From CAWGXG01 sp963826505 (GTDB lineage: Bacteria; Chloroflexota; Anaerolineae; Aggregatilineales; Aggregatilineaceae): a DNA stretch of 64,000 nucleotides. Shown here in pieces: positions 1 to 8,397 of the stretch. The DNA is taken from assembly GCA_963826505.1 (NCBI GenBank), contig CAWGXG010000002.1, forward strand, positions 186,001 through 250,000, in the 5' to 3' direction. Each line of letters starts with the position of its first letter. The stretch's first letter is position 1. The translations under genes and the position numbers were made by a program. The notes under the pieces are model-generated. The model had not been told where the DNA came from and made no database searches. It saw only the letters and a list, made by a program, of their open reading frames with translations.

Positions 1-466
1 CAATATCGAGCATCAACGCTTCCATTCCGCGGATCTGCTCCATCTGCTCCCAGAACTTGATGACGCCGCCGCGCGGATACCAGCGCCCATCACGACCTTC
101 GACGTGCGCGCTGTGAATGCAGTAGGCGGGCGTGCCGACCGGCAGTTCCGGCCACTGGTAGCTGTCGTAAGCCGCCCAATCCGCCAGCGGAAACCCGATC
201 GGAATCCCTTTTAGCCCGGATTCCAGGCAGCGCCACTGTGTGCCGAAAGCATCTTCCGAATACCCCACCTGATAGATCGAGGGATACTCCTCAGGCGTCG
301 GCTTGACAGTGTAGTCCCAGCCAAAATCATCGCTGAACTCAGTGAGGATGGCTTCCAGCTCGGCCCCGTATTTCTCCAGGGCAGCGGGCAGCACGCCGTG
401 CGAGATCGGTACCCGATCGGGACGCTCGAAATGGATGGCGCGCTGCACGCGTTCCCGGCTGTTCAT
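1..466 (-). CDS. URO-D / cobalamin-methyltransferase family protein (3' end outside window)
   Basis: The first 155 residues are present and the C-terminus lies beyond the left edge. The N-terminus reads MNSRERVQRAIHFERPDRVP, the typical opening of uroporphyrinogen-decarboxylase-like proteins of the MtaA/CmuA type. These act on tetrapyrroles or on corrinoid-bound methyl groups; true HemE is less likely from this opening. The ATG at 466 is preceded by a GGGGGT stretch, and an in-frame GTG at 469 is an alternative start. It lies 53 nt downstream of the nrdJ stop on the same strand, so it could be the last gene of the nrdR-nrdJ transcript. Its substrate cannot be decided from this fragment. Confidence 0.7.
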   Translation of the reverse strand, partial: MNSRERVQRAIHFERPDRVPISHGVLPAALEKYGAELEAILTEFSDDFGWDYTVKPTPEEYPSIYQVGYSEDAFGTQWRCLESGLKGIPIGFPLADWAAYDSYQWPELPVGTPAYCIHSAHVEGRDGRWYPRGGVIKFWEQMEQIRGMEALMLDI

Positions 467-519
467 CACTGACCCCCAACGTGTGCTGTCAACACCACAT
501 CATCGTTGCTCATGCGTGC

Positions 520-3500
520 CTAGCACTCGCTGAAGCCGCACGAATAACATTTGCGGCAGCCTTCCTCGTTGACCAGCGTCGCCGCGCCGCATTCCGGACA
601 CAGGTCGCCCAGCGCCCGTTTTTCCTCGAAGCGCAGCGCGAGCTGGTTGGGGGGAACTGGCACCGCCTGCTCGTCGGAGTCCGCGTCTTCCGCGGCGCTC
701 TCGTCCAGGTATTCCTGGAGCACCTGCGCCAGGCCGTCCGGCAGACTGCTGACGCGGTGCGGCCCGAAGCCGATCGAGCGCACGCCGCCGATCCCGGCCA
801 ACTGGCGCACGATTTCGATCACGCGGTTGCGCGGCTCCACCGGCGACACCAGCCGCAGAATGTACGAGATCAGGCGGCCCAGCGCCTCGGAGACCGCCGC
901 CGTCTCAGACCCGGCCTTGGCGTTGTGGATGAAGACCTCGAAGGGGTGGCCAGGACCCTCGCCGTTCTCGTTGACGGTGACATACGTCGCGCCGAGCGGT
1001 GTTTCGACGCGGTAGGTTTTGCCGGTCAGGTGGCGCGGGCGGGATTTCTTCTCCTCGTTGAACATCCGGATTTGCTCGGCGGGTTCGGCGTCGGGCGATT
1101 CCTTTTTCTGACGCGTTTCCGCCGTCTCCAGCACGACCTTATCGCGGCTGCCGGTCACGTAGACGGTCAGCCCTTTGCAGCCGAGTTTCCAGCCGAGCAT
1201 GTAGGCGGTGGCGACGTCTTCTTCGGTCGCGCCCGCCGGGAAATTGACCGTTTTGCTGATAGCGTTGTCGGTGAAGGCTTGCAGCGCGGCCTGCATGCGG
1301 ACGTGTTCCTCCGCGCTGACATCGCCGCTAACCACGAATACGCGCCGGATCGCGGCGGGCACGTCCGTAACATCCTGGCAGGTGCCGGTCAGGTTGACCT
1401 GCTCGACAATGCGCTTGATGGCCGCGTCGTCGAGTCCCGCACCGCGCAGCGCCTGCTCGAACTGGGGACTCGTATATTGCAGCGTGAGCTGTTGGCCGTT
1501 GTCGTTGACGTAGCGCATGTAGGCCAGCGCGAAGACCGGCTCACAGCCGTAGCCTTCGATCCCGGCCACGGTCGAGATCGTGCCGGTCGGTGCGACGGTG
1601 GTTTGCGCGCCGTTGCGGATGCCGTACTGCCGCAGACCATCCACGATCGCCGACCAGTCGAGCGCCGGGCGCGCCCAGTCGCGCGTATACGGCACCAGCG
1701 GGGTGGGCGGCTCCCAGCGCAGATCGGCGGGATCGTACAGGCTGCCGGTGATGGCCGCGAACGGTCCGCGCTCCTGCGCGAGATCGATGCTGGTCTGCAT
1801 GGCGTGGTAGCGTACGAATTCCATCACCTGACTGGCGAATTCCTGGCCCTCCTCGGACCCGTAACGCACGTCGAGCGCGTACATCATGTCGGCCAGCCCC
1901 ATGATCCCCAGCCCGATGCGCCGCACGCGGTGGGCGGCCTTTTTCAACTCCTCCACTGCGGGCACGTAGGCGTTGGCTTCGACGACATCTTCCAAAAAGC
2001 GCGTGGACGTCGCGACGGTCTGGCGTAATTTTTCCCAATTGACGCCGCCGTCCGCGGTCAGGTGCTGCGCGAGGTTGATCGAGCCGAGGCAGCAGTTTTC
2101 AAAGGGGCCGAGGAACTGCTCGCCACACGGGTTGGTCGATTCCAGTTCATAGAGGTGCGGGACCGGGTTGTCCCGGTTGGCGGCGTCGAGGAACAACATG
2201 CCCGGCTCGCCGTTGTGATGCGCCTGCCGCACGATCAGATCGAACAGATCGCGGGCGCGGATGGTTTCCCACACAGTGTTATCCTGCGGGTTGACCAGCT
2301 CGAAATCGGCGTCTTGCTCGACAGCGCGCATGAAGTCATCGGTCACGCCGACGGAAATGTTGAAATTTGTGATGGCGTTCTCGTCCGTCTTGCACGTGAT
2401 GAACTCCCGGATGTCCGGGTGAGTGACGCGGATGACGGCCATATTGGCCCCACGCCGACTGTTATGTGTCACCCAGCCACCCGCGAGGTAGGTGTGATTG
2501 TCTTCGACTTCGAGATCGAGAGTAACGGATTTTCCGGCATCCTCGACCTGAGTCACAGTAACAAACCATTGATCCTTGATCGGACGGGCATGGGCTGCAA
2601 AGTCAGCATAAGTTGTGCTCATACGCTGGTAACCGGATAATGTGAGGTTTCGGTCGCCACGCGTATACCGCAGGAGACGTTTTCTCAGACTCGGATCGGC
2701 AGCCCTGAAATTTTTTCCTTGTCCACGTCCGCGCGCGTCGATCTGGTCCAGAGCAGTCGCTTCCAATACCGGTTGAACCCAATACGCGGCGTGCGGCAGC
2801 ACATAAGAACTCTCACGGTCGAGATCGGGTTCAAACGCTAGACAAGTGGCAAAACGCGACGCCGGATCGCATCCGATATACTCTTGCCATGCGGCCAGAC
2901 CTCGGAATGAATGAATGCGCGCCAGCCACATCGGCGCGCTGCCGTAATGATCTTCGCCGATGGGCCGGCTTGAGATGCGTACTGGGCAACCCAGGCCGAT
3001 CAACAGTCCGGCGACTTCATCGATCAGTGTTTTCGATGAGCTTTGTAGTTCAGGATAGCCGTGTGACAGCGCCCCATCGGCTTCGAACACACCTCGCAAG
3101 TACGCGCCTACAATGGACGGCGGACTCTGGCGAATTAGGCGGGGGACGTTGACCTCAGTGCTGGTCTTTTTGTCGAAGCCGTTGAGGATCATGAAATCCT
3201 TGATGGCGCGATTGTCGAGCACGAAGGTTACCGAGGCGTCATCGGCTTTTTGCTGGCAGTGGACGCTGATTTGCTCGCCGAATATCCGCCGCATGATGGC
3301 AGGCATCTGGTCGATCAGGTAGCTGCTATGGGCCACCGTCACACCGATCCGGTGATCGTCTTGCCCTTTGGCGACAAATCCGTCTCCAGACAGATATCCC
3401 AAGAAAAACGCGAATTTGTCATCAAGGGTTCGCGGCAAGTCGGGCATGATCTGGTTGCCATGTTGGCGTACCGGGTGGCTGAGCGTTTGTGTTCTTCCTT

Positions 3501-4383
3501 TATGCTGGCCGAGAACAACCAGGATGGAATCACCCGGTTTCAGTTCATCCAGGCGGCACCACGCCGGGCCGTCGGACGTCATGATCTTTACTTTATGGTT
3601 TGGTGTTCCTGTGAGTTCCAGTCCAGTATCTGTTGAAACGCGCACGACAGGCGCTGAGCCGTTGTTGTAGCCATGAATAGATCGGCGAGGGCCCTCATCT
3701 GTCGCAACGGTAAGCGTCTGCGAACGCCATCCGGGTTCGGTATGCGTGACAATTTCGTCCAGCCGCAACAGGCCCTGATCCGTAAAAACGAGCGTTTCCG
3801 GAACCAGACAACCGCCTTGCGCGATCTCGCCAAACGCTTGATCGTACACGCGCAGGAAGCCGACCGGGCCGGTCGCTTTGCCACTGGACGAGCGTACCAG
3901 CGCGCCTTTCGGGCGCAGACGGCTGAACGCGAAACCGTTGCCGCCGCCGGTCTGCTGGATGAGGGCCGCGTTGCGCAGCGTCTCGAAGATGCCGGACCCC
4001 GTACGGCCCATGTCGTCATCGATCGGCAGCACAAAGCACGCGGCAAGCTGGCCCAACGGCGTGCCCGCCCCAGTAAAGGTTGGACTGTTGGGGAAGAAGT
4101 TCAGCCCGGTCAGCAGATCGTAAAAACGCCGGGCCATGCTATCGACGTCGCCGCCGAATTCGGCCTCTGATTTGGCGATGTGATACGCCACGCGCCAGAA
4201 CATTTCCTGCTCAGTTTCAACCGCTTGACCGTCTTCGCCGCGCCGCAAATAGCGCTTGCGCAGCACCGTGCGCGCGTTGTCGGTCAGCGGAATATCGCGC
4301 TGAAGATCGGGCGGCAGCGGGACTTTGACGAAGCCATTGGTACGCGATGAAGCTTGCCCGTTTTTCTTAACCGTTCCCACCAT
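520..4383 (-). CDS. nrdJ: Class II (B12-dependent) ribonucleotide reductase containing an intein
   Basis: Adenosylcobalamin-dependent reduction of ribonucleotides to deoxyribonucleotides in the cytoplasm. The 1287-residue product is an 837-residue reductase interrupted by a 450-residue intein (C192-N641). Host residues visible are the first redox cysteine C116 (LAACFVLP), the radical-site motif NPCGE (N751, C753, E755) and the partner cysteine C764 eleven residues later, as in Thermotoga NrdJ. The intein separates ...IAQGG from SRRGANMAV, a strongly conserved part of the active-site barrel. The C-terminus carries a four-cysteine CxxC/CxxC zinc-ribbon-like tail. The gene follows nrdR on the same strand with a 148-nt gap and is probably co-regulated by the NrdR boxes upstream of nrdR. 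The start has an AGGAGC-like site just upstream. Confidence 0.95.
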   Translation of the reverse strand: MVGTVKKNGQASSRTNGFVKVPLPPDLQRDIPLTDNARTVLRKRYLRRGEDGQAVETEQEMFWRVAYHIAKSEAEFGGDVDSMARRFYDLLTGLNFFPNSPTFTGAGTPLGQLAACFVLPIDDDMGRTGSGIFETLRNAALIQQTGGGNGFAFSRLRPKGALVRSSSGKATGPVGFLRVYDQAFGEIAQGGCLVPETLVFTDQGLLRLDEIVTHTEPGWRSQTLTVATDEGPRRSIHGYNNGSAPVVRVSTDTGLELTGTPNHKVKIMTSDGPAWCRLDELKPGDSILVVLGQHKGRTQTLSHPVRQHGNQIMPDLPRTLDDKFAFFLGYLSGDGFVAKGQDDHRIGVTVAHSSYLIDQMPAIMRRIFGEQISVHCQQKADDASVTFVLDNRAIKDFMILNGFDKKTSTEVNVPRLIRQSPPSIVGAYLRGVFEADGALSHGYPELQSSSKTLIDEVAGLLIGLGCPVRISSRPIGEDHYGSAPMWLARIHSFRGLAAWQEYIGCDPASRFATCLAFEPDLDRESSYVLPHAAYWVQPVLEATALDQIDARGRGQGKNFRAADPSLRKRLLRYTRGDRNLTLSGYQRMSTTYADFAAHARPIKDQWFVTVTQVEDAGKSVTLDLEVEDNHTYLAGGWVTHNSRRGANMAVIRVTHPDIREFITCKTDENAITNFNISVGVTDDFMRAVEQDADFELVNPQDNTVWETIRARDLFDLIVRQAHHNGEPGMLFLDAANRDNPVPHLYELESTNPCGEQFLGPFENCCLGSINLAQHLTADGGVNWEKLRQTVATSTRFLEDVVEANAYVPAVEELKKAAHRVRRIGLGIMGLADMMYALDVRYGSEEGQEFASQVMEFVRYHAMQTSIDLAQERGPFAAITGSLYDPADLRWEPPTPLVPYTRDWARPALDWSAIVDGLRQYGIRNGAQTTVAPTGTISTVAGIEGYGCEPVFALAYMRYVNDNGQQLTLQYTSPQFEQALRGAGLDDAAIKRIVEQVNLTGTCQDVTDVPAAIRRVFVVSGDVSAEEHVRMQAALQAFTDNAISKTVNFPAGATEEDVATAYMLGWKLGCKGLTVYVTGSRDKVVLETAETRQKKESPDAEPAEQIRMFNEEKKSRPRHLTGKTYRVETPLGATYVTVNENGEGPGHPFEVFIHNAKAGSETAAVSEALGRLISYILRLVSPVEPRNRVIEIVRQLAGIGGVRSIGFGPHRVSSLPDGLAQVLQEYLDESAAEDADSDEQAVPVPPNQLALRFEEKRALGDLCPECGAATLVNEEGCRKCYSCGFSEC
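2461..3810 (-). mobile_element. LAGLIDADG intein inside nrdJ
   Basis: In-frame protein intron of 450 residues within NrdJ. It starts with Cys192 (block A, CLVPETLVF), has the block B TxxH at T260-H263, and ends with ...VTHN at His640-Asn641, followed by Ser642 as the +1 extein nucleophile. Two LAGLIDADG-type helices are visible (LGYLSGDG with D334, and LRGVFEADG with D436), so the homing-endonuclease acidic residues look intact. The splice boundaries agree with the DNA: TGT at 3808-3810 and AAC at 2461-2463. Removing the intein restores the uninterrupted reductase motif QGG|SRRGANM. Confidence 0.95.
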
Positions 4384-4531
4384 CGGTTAGCTCCTTTAAG
4401 TCTTCTACATGTTGCCTTACACCCACACCAAACAAAATCAACCCTACATCACGCCGCTGTGCGGCGAGACGGAGTTTGTAGTCTGAAGTTGAAGCGAACT
4501 CACTCAGGACGAAGTGGAGCGGCCTGGCGTG

Positions 4532-5134
4532 TTAGGCGTCCTTGGGTTCGCCGGCGCTGTTCTCACCGGGCGCGCCCGCCGGAGCGCTATCTGGTGCTGA
4601 CGCGGCGTCGGGCGTTTCGAACGCGCTGGCGATGGCCTGGGCGGCCACCAGGGCGTCGGGTCGTGCCCCGGATGAACCGTTTTTCTCGGCCAGCAAGCCG
4701 TCGATGATGTCGCGTACGCTCGTCAGGTTGTCCAGGCCCAGATACACGATCGCATACCGGATATAAGCGATCGGGTCGATGGTTTTCAGCCCATCGATCA
4801 CCATGTCCCCGACTACCCGGCTGGAAACTTCGTCCCGGCCCAAATGCTGCAAGTGCGTTTCAATGCGATCGACCATACCCTGAATGGCGGCGGCGGAAAT
4901 CGGGCGCTTGGCGCACGAGATCTGGATGCCCCGGATCAGTTTGTCGCGGTCGAAGGCTTCGCGGTCGCCGTTGCTTTTGATCAGCAGCGGGGTGGAACGG
5001 ATGACGCGCTCGTAGGTGCTGAAGCGCCGACCGCACGCTTTGCACTCGCGCCGGCGGCGGATTCCGCCCTGGGCGTCGCGCGTGGTATCCACAACGTGTG
5101 ACTGGTTGTCAACGTCACAATACGGACACTTCAT
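4532..5134 (-). CDS. nrdR: Transcriptional repressor NrdR
   Basis: ATP/dATP-sensing repressor of ribonucleotide reductase genes, 200 residues. The N-terminal zinc ribbon has C3/C6 (CPYC) and C31/C34 (CKAC) plus the FSTYERV segment typical of NrdR. An ATP-cone domain covers roughly residues 45-140. The C-terminal 40 residues are Ala/Pro-rich and extend beyond the usual 150-160-residue NrdR length, probably a disordered tail. It is the first gene of an nrdR-nrdJ unit. Two palindromic NrdR-box-like sites about 170 nt upstream point to autoregulation. Confidence 0.95.
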   Translation of the reverse strand: MKCPYCDVDNQSHVVDTTRDAQGGIRRRRECKACGRRFSTYERVIRSTPLLIKSNGDREAFDRDKLIRGIQISCAKRPISAAAIQGMVDRIETHLQHLGRDEVSSRVVGDMVIDGLKTIDPIAYIRYAIVYLGLDNLTSVRDIIDGLLAEKNGSSGARPDALVAAQAIASAFETPDAASAPDSAPAGAPGENSAGEPKDA

Positions 5135-5151
5135 CGCTGGGCCTTTCGTAA

Positions 5152-5186
5152 GCGGGCGGCCACTGCTTGCGCACCAAGCCGCCCGC
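5152..5186 (-). other. GC-rich hairpin in the nrdR leader
   Basis: A perfect 9-bp stem (GCGGGCGGC with GCCGCCCGC, arms 5152-5160 and 5178-5186) lies 18 nt upstream of the nrdR start. A smaller alternative stem (GCTTG/CAAGC) lies inside it and overlaps the outer arm, so two mutually exclusive folds are possible. A role in translation or attenuation is only a suggestion. Confidence 0.35.
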
Positions 5187-5291
5187 GTAACACGCTGTCC
5201 CGCGCCTGCTGCACAGAGAACGTGCTCAAAAAGAAATCAACCCCAATATACGGCACAGCAGGCTGTAAAATCCCACAATCTTGAGATTAAA

Positions 5292-5307
5292 ACGCCATAT
5301 ATGGGGG
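5292..5307 (-). promoter_or_regulatory. NrdR box 1 (candidate)
   Basis: A 16-bp site with the perfect 10-bp palindrome CCATATATGG (5295-5304). It matches the A/T-centred NrdR-box pattern and pairs with the site at 5324-5339. Centre-to-centre distance is 32 bp, three helical turns, which is the usual arrangement for tandem NrdR boxes. Confidence 0.75.
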
Positions 5308-5323
5308 ATAATGCTGGAAAATG

Positions 5324-5339
5324 CCCCTGTATATGGCGG
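5324..5339 (-). promoter_or_regulatory. NrdR box 2 (candidate)
   Basis: Second 16-bp site with core CTGTATATGG (5327-5336), matching box 1 at 8 of 10 core positions. It lies in the nrdR upstream region, so the pair would let NrdR repress its own gene and nrdJ. Nothing else was recognised between here and the ftsZ terminator. Confidence 0.7.
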
Positions 5340-5465
5340 TTTCTTGAGACATCACTGTAACACGAACAGGCATTCTAGAACATAGTACCAGGGTACCATT
5401 CTTAAGCCATTTTAGCAAACTTCAATGCTATCTTTCGCTGAGAACAATGATCGTATAGAGGGCCC

Positions 5466-5523
5466 CAAAAAAACAAAACCTTCCCCCGGGCAGGCAGGCC
5501 AAAACCACCCGGCAGGAAGGTTG
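5466..5523 (-). terminator. Rho-independent terminator after ftsZ
   Basis: Reading the minus strand, an 8-bp outer stem AACCTTCC/GGAAGGTT (5515-5522 and 5477-5484) encloses a GC-rich inner stem (CCGGG/CCCGG). It is followed by the T-rich run TTGTTTTTTT (5467-5476). It lies 70 nt past the ftsZ stop and separates the dcw transcript from nrdR. Confidence 0.85.
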
Positions 5524-5590
5524 TGTGTCGCAGAGGGTATGCAGACTGTCGGCGCTCCGCAGTGCGCCCACTCAGTGGACGCAGCAGCCC

Positions 5591-6787
5591 TTAACGGCGG
5601 CGCAAGAACGCGGGAATATCCAGATCGTTGGTGTCGTATACGCGCGACTGGAATTCCTCGTCCACGGGCCGGACCGCCGGCTGCGCCGGAGGGGCGGAAG
5701 TCTCGATGTCGTTGTCAGCGGGCGGCGCTTCGTGCATCTGGCGCGGGGCCGGACGCGGTGCAGCGGCTGCCTGCACGGGGACGCGCTGGCCGCCACCCTT
5801 CGTCGCCGCGACGGGCCGGCGCTGTGACGCGCGCGCCTGCTCGAACCCGGTGGCGATCACGGTGATGCGCACTTCGTCGCCCATATTTTCGTCCACGACG
5901 GCACCGAAGATCAGGTTGACATCCGGATGCGCCGTCTCTTTGATGATGCCCGCCGCTTCGTTGACCTCGAACAGGCTCATGCCCGGGCCGCCTGTCACGT
6001 TGAACAGGATGCCGCGCGCGCCGTCGATGGTCACATCGAGCAGGCTGCTGCTGATCGCCTCTTCGGCGGCCTTGCGTGCACGATCTTCGCCCTGAGCGCG
6101 CCCGACGGCCATCAACGCCGCGCCGCCTTCGGACATAATCGTACGCACGTCGGCGAAGTCCAGGTTGATCAGGCCGGGGACCGTGATCAGTTCGGAAATG
6201 CCCTGGATACCTTGCCGCAGCACATCGTCAGCCATGCCGAATGCATCTTGCAGGCTGGCGCGCTTGTCCACGATCTGCAGCAGGCGATCGTTGGGAATCA
6301 CGATCAACGTATCGACCTGGCTTTTCATGGCTTCGATCCCGGCTTCGGCAGCCTGGATACGGCGCGAGCCTTCGAAGGTGAAGGGCCGCGTCACGACGCC
6401 GATCGTCAGCGATCCCAGCTCTTTGGCGACCTGGGCGATCACTGGCGCGCCACCCGTACCGGTACCGCCGCCCATGCCGCTGGTGATGAACACCATATCC
6501 GCGCCGCGCAAGACTTCGTACAGCTCGTCGGCGCTTTCTTCGGCGGCTTTACGTCCGACTTCCGGATTGCCACCCGCGCCGAGTCCGCGTGTCAGCTTGT
6601 CGCCAATGCGCACGCGCGTTTTGGCTTTGCTGAGAACGAGCGCCTGAGCGTCGGTATTGATGGCAATAAACTCGACGCCTCCCAGACCCTCTTCAATCAT
6701 GCGGTTGACCGCGTTTCCGCCACCGCCACCGACACCAACTACTTTGATACTGGCGAAATTCTCTACCAATGGTAATGAGTCCGACAT
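5591..6787 (-). CDS. ftsZ: Cell division protein FtsZ
   Basis: Tubulin-like GTPase that forms the division ring. The 398-residue product has the GGGTGTG nucleotide-binding loop, the T7-loop motif NLDFADVRTIM and the C-terminal conserved peptide DLDIPAFLRRR that binds FtsA. A Pro/Gln/Ala-rich linker precedes this peptide. An upstream in-frame extension to 6874 exists, but the start at 6787 is preferred: AGGAGGG sits 7 nt upstream and the protein then begins MSDSLP. It follows ftsA on the same strand after a 212-nt gap and is the last dcw gene before the terminator. Confidence 0.97.
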   Translation of the reverse strand: MSDSLPLVENFASIKVVGVGGGGGNAVNRMIEEGLGGVEFIAINTDAQALVLSKAKTRVRIGDKLTRGLGAGGNPEVGRKAAEESADELYEVLRGADMVFITSGMGGGTGTGGAPVIAQVAKELGSLTIGVVTRPFTFEGSRRIQAAEAGIEAMKSQVDTLIVIPNDRLLQIVDKRASLQDAFGMADDVLRQGIQGISELITVPGLINLDFADVRTIMSEGGAALMAVGRAQGEDRARKAAEEAISSSLLDVTIDGARGILFNVTGGPGMSLFEVNEAAGIIKETAHPDVNLIFGAVVDENMGDEVRITVIATGFEQARASQRRPVAATKGGGQRVPVQAAAAPRPAPRQMHEAPPADNDIETSAPPAQPAVRPVDEEFQSRVYDTNDLDIPAFLRRR

Positions 6788-6973
6788 GAACATACCCTCC
6801 TGAAACGATCCTGCTGCGATGCCCCTGGTTGCCCCCGTAGATGGCCTGCTTCCAGGTCGGCGCGATTGTCCCACGTTTCTATGTCGATGAGTTAATAGTG
6901 CTTATTGTACGGCATTTTTCCCACAAGAAAAATCACCCGAACTGTTTCCCGTTGTACTAAACGACTAAACGCC

Positions 6974-6998
6974 GTTATCCCAACAGATGTGGGATAAC
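6974..6998 (-). other. Perfect 9-bp hairpin directly after ftsA
   Basis: GTTATCCCA and TGGGATAAC arms enclose a 7-nt loop, beginning 2 nt past the ftsA stop codon. There is no T-run, so it is not a standard terminator. It may set the ftsA:ftsZ ratio or stabilise an mRNA 3' end. Confidence 0.5.
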
Positions 6999-6999
6999 T

Positions 7000-8263
7000 T
7001 TACTCGTCCTCTTCATCACTGGGCAGCAGCCGTCCCAGCATGCCTTTGAAGAGGCCGCGCATATGGCCGCGCTGGCCGCGATCGTTGGACTGCTGGCGAA
7101 TCAAACTGCGTCGTTCATCTTCAAGATCCATGATAAGACCCAGTTTTAGCAATCCTACGCTGGTACTGTATGCCGGATTTTTGAGCGCTTCACCCAGGTC
7201 GCCGCTGATGTTTTCCGGCTTGGCCACGCGCACCGGCAGCTTGAGCATATCCTGCGCGACGGTCCTCAAGCCGGGCAGCGAGCTGCTGCCGCCGGTCACC
7301 ACGATCCCAGCCTTGAGCAGTCCATCGTAGCCGCTGCGCTTGGCTTCTTTGAGGATCAGCTCGAAGATTTCCGCCACGCGGCTGTGCACGATGTGCGCCA
7401 GATCGGCCCGCTGGACCTTGCTGGGCAGGTCCTCGCCGAACGGCTGCACCGGGAACACCTCCAGCGCGCTGATGGCTTTGGGATCGGCGTGGCCGTGTTG
7501 CAGCTTGACGGCTTCGGCCAGATCGGTGGGCAGATGCAGCCCGTAGCCAATGTCGTTGGTAATGTGCTGGCCGCCGACGGCTAATGACAGCCGTGTGCCA
7601 GACGGCCCCATCGATGAACATCGCCAGATCGGTCGTGCCGCCGCCGATGTCCACCACCATCACGCCCGCTTCGCGTTCTTCCGCCGTCAGGACCGTGTCG
7701 CCCGACGCCAGCGGGTTGAGGATGAAGCGATCCACGAATACGCCCGCGTTCTCGATGCAGCGTTCCAGATTCTTCACGCTTTGCGAGGCCGCGGTGATGA
7801 TGTGCGCCTCAACTTCGAGCCGAAAACCGAGCATGCCCAGCGGGCTGCGCAGCCCGGTTTGCCCATCCAGATTATAGTTGCGCGGGATGACGTGCAGCAC
7901 TTCACGCCCGTGCGGCAGCGTAATCGCCCGCGCCGCGTCCATCGCGCGCTCAAGGTCACCCAGCTGGACGCCGCGCGAATTAGAAATGCCCACCGCGCCC
8001 TTGCTGTTGATCGACTCGATATGTCCGCCCGCCAGCGAGACGAACGCGCGCCCGATCTCGTAACCGCTGCTCTTTTCCGCCTTGTGCACCGACGCCAGAA
8101 TCGACGCGCTGAGCGCATTTACGTCGGTGACCTGTCCCTTCTTCATGCCCTGGGACGGCTCGATGCCCAGGCCGATCACATAGACGTCAGCATCGCGGAC
8201 TTCACCCACGATCGTACACACTTTGGTGGTGCCGATGTCAATTCCTACAACCAGTTCGCCCAT
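7000..8263 (-). CDS. ftsA: Cell division protein FtsA, interrupted by a one-base frameshift
   Basis: Actin-like membrane tether of FtsZ, about 420 residues when both frames are joined. The first frame runs from MGELVVGIDIGTTKVCTIVG (ATPase phosphate-1 loop) to IDGAVWHTAVI. The second resumes with AVGGQHITNDIGYGL and continues to the end at 7000. One surplus base at about 7582 separates them; removing it gives the conserved HTAVI-xVGGxHIT junction. The first frame alone would run on to 7190 as nonsense. FtsA is normally important and both halves are otherwise intact, so a sequencing or assembly indel is the likelier explanation, with a real mutation possible. Located between ftsQ and ftsZ. Confidence 0.9.
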
Positions 8264-8397
8264 GATCCGTACTGCTTGTCGTTAGAGTCCGGTGATCCGC
8301 GTCTGGCCCAGGGATGGCCCCACGACCTGCCCTGTGCAAATCACCGGCGCAACTCTGCGCAAATCCTGTGACATACTCAAAAAAACTACTTACACCG

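Noticed and set aside
481..2028. Long plus-strand open frame opposite nrdJ
   Set aside because: Antisense shadow of a GC-rich gene. The product is His/Gly/Arg-rich with no motif, while nrdJ on the other strand has clear reductase motifs.
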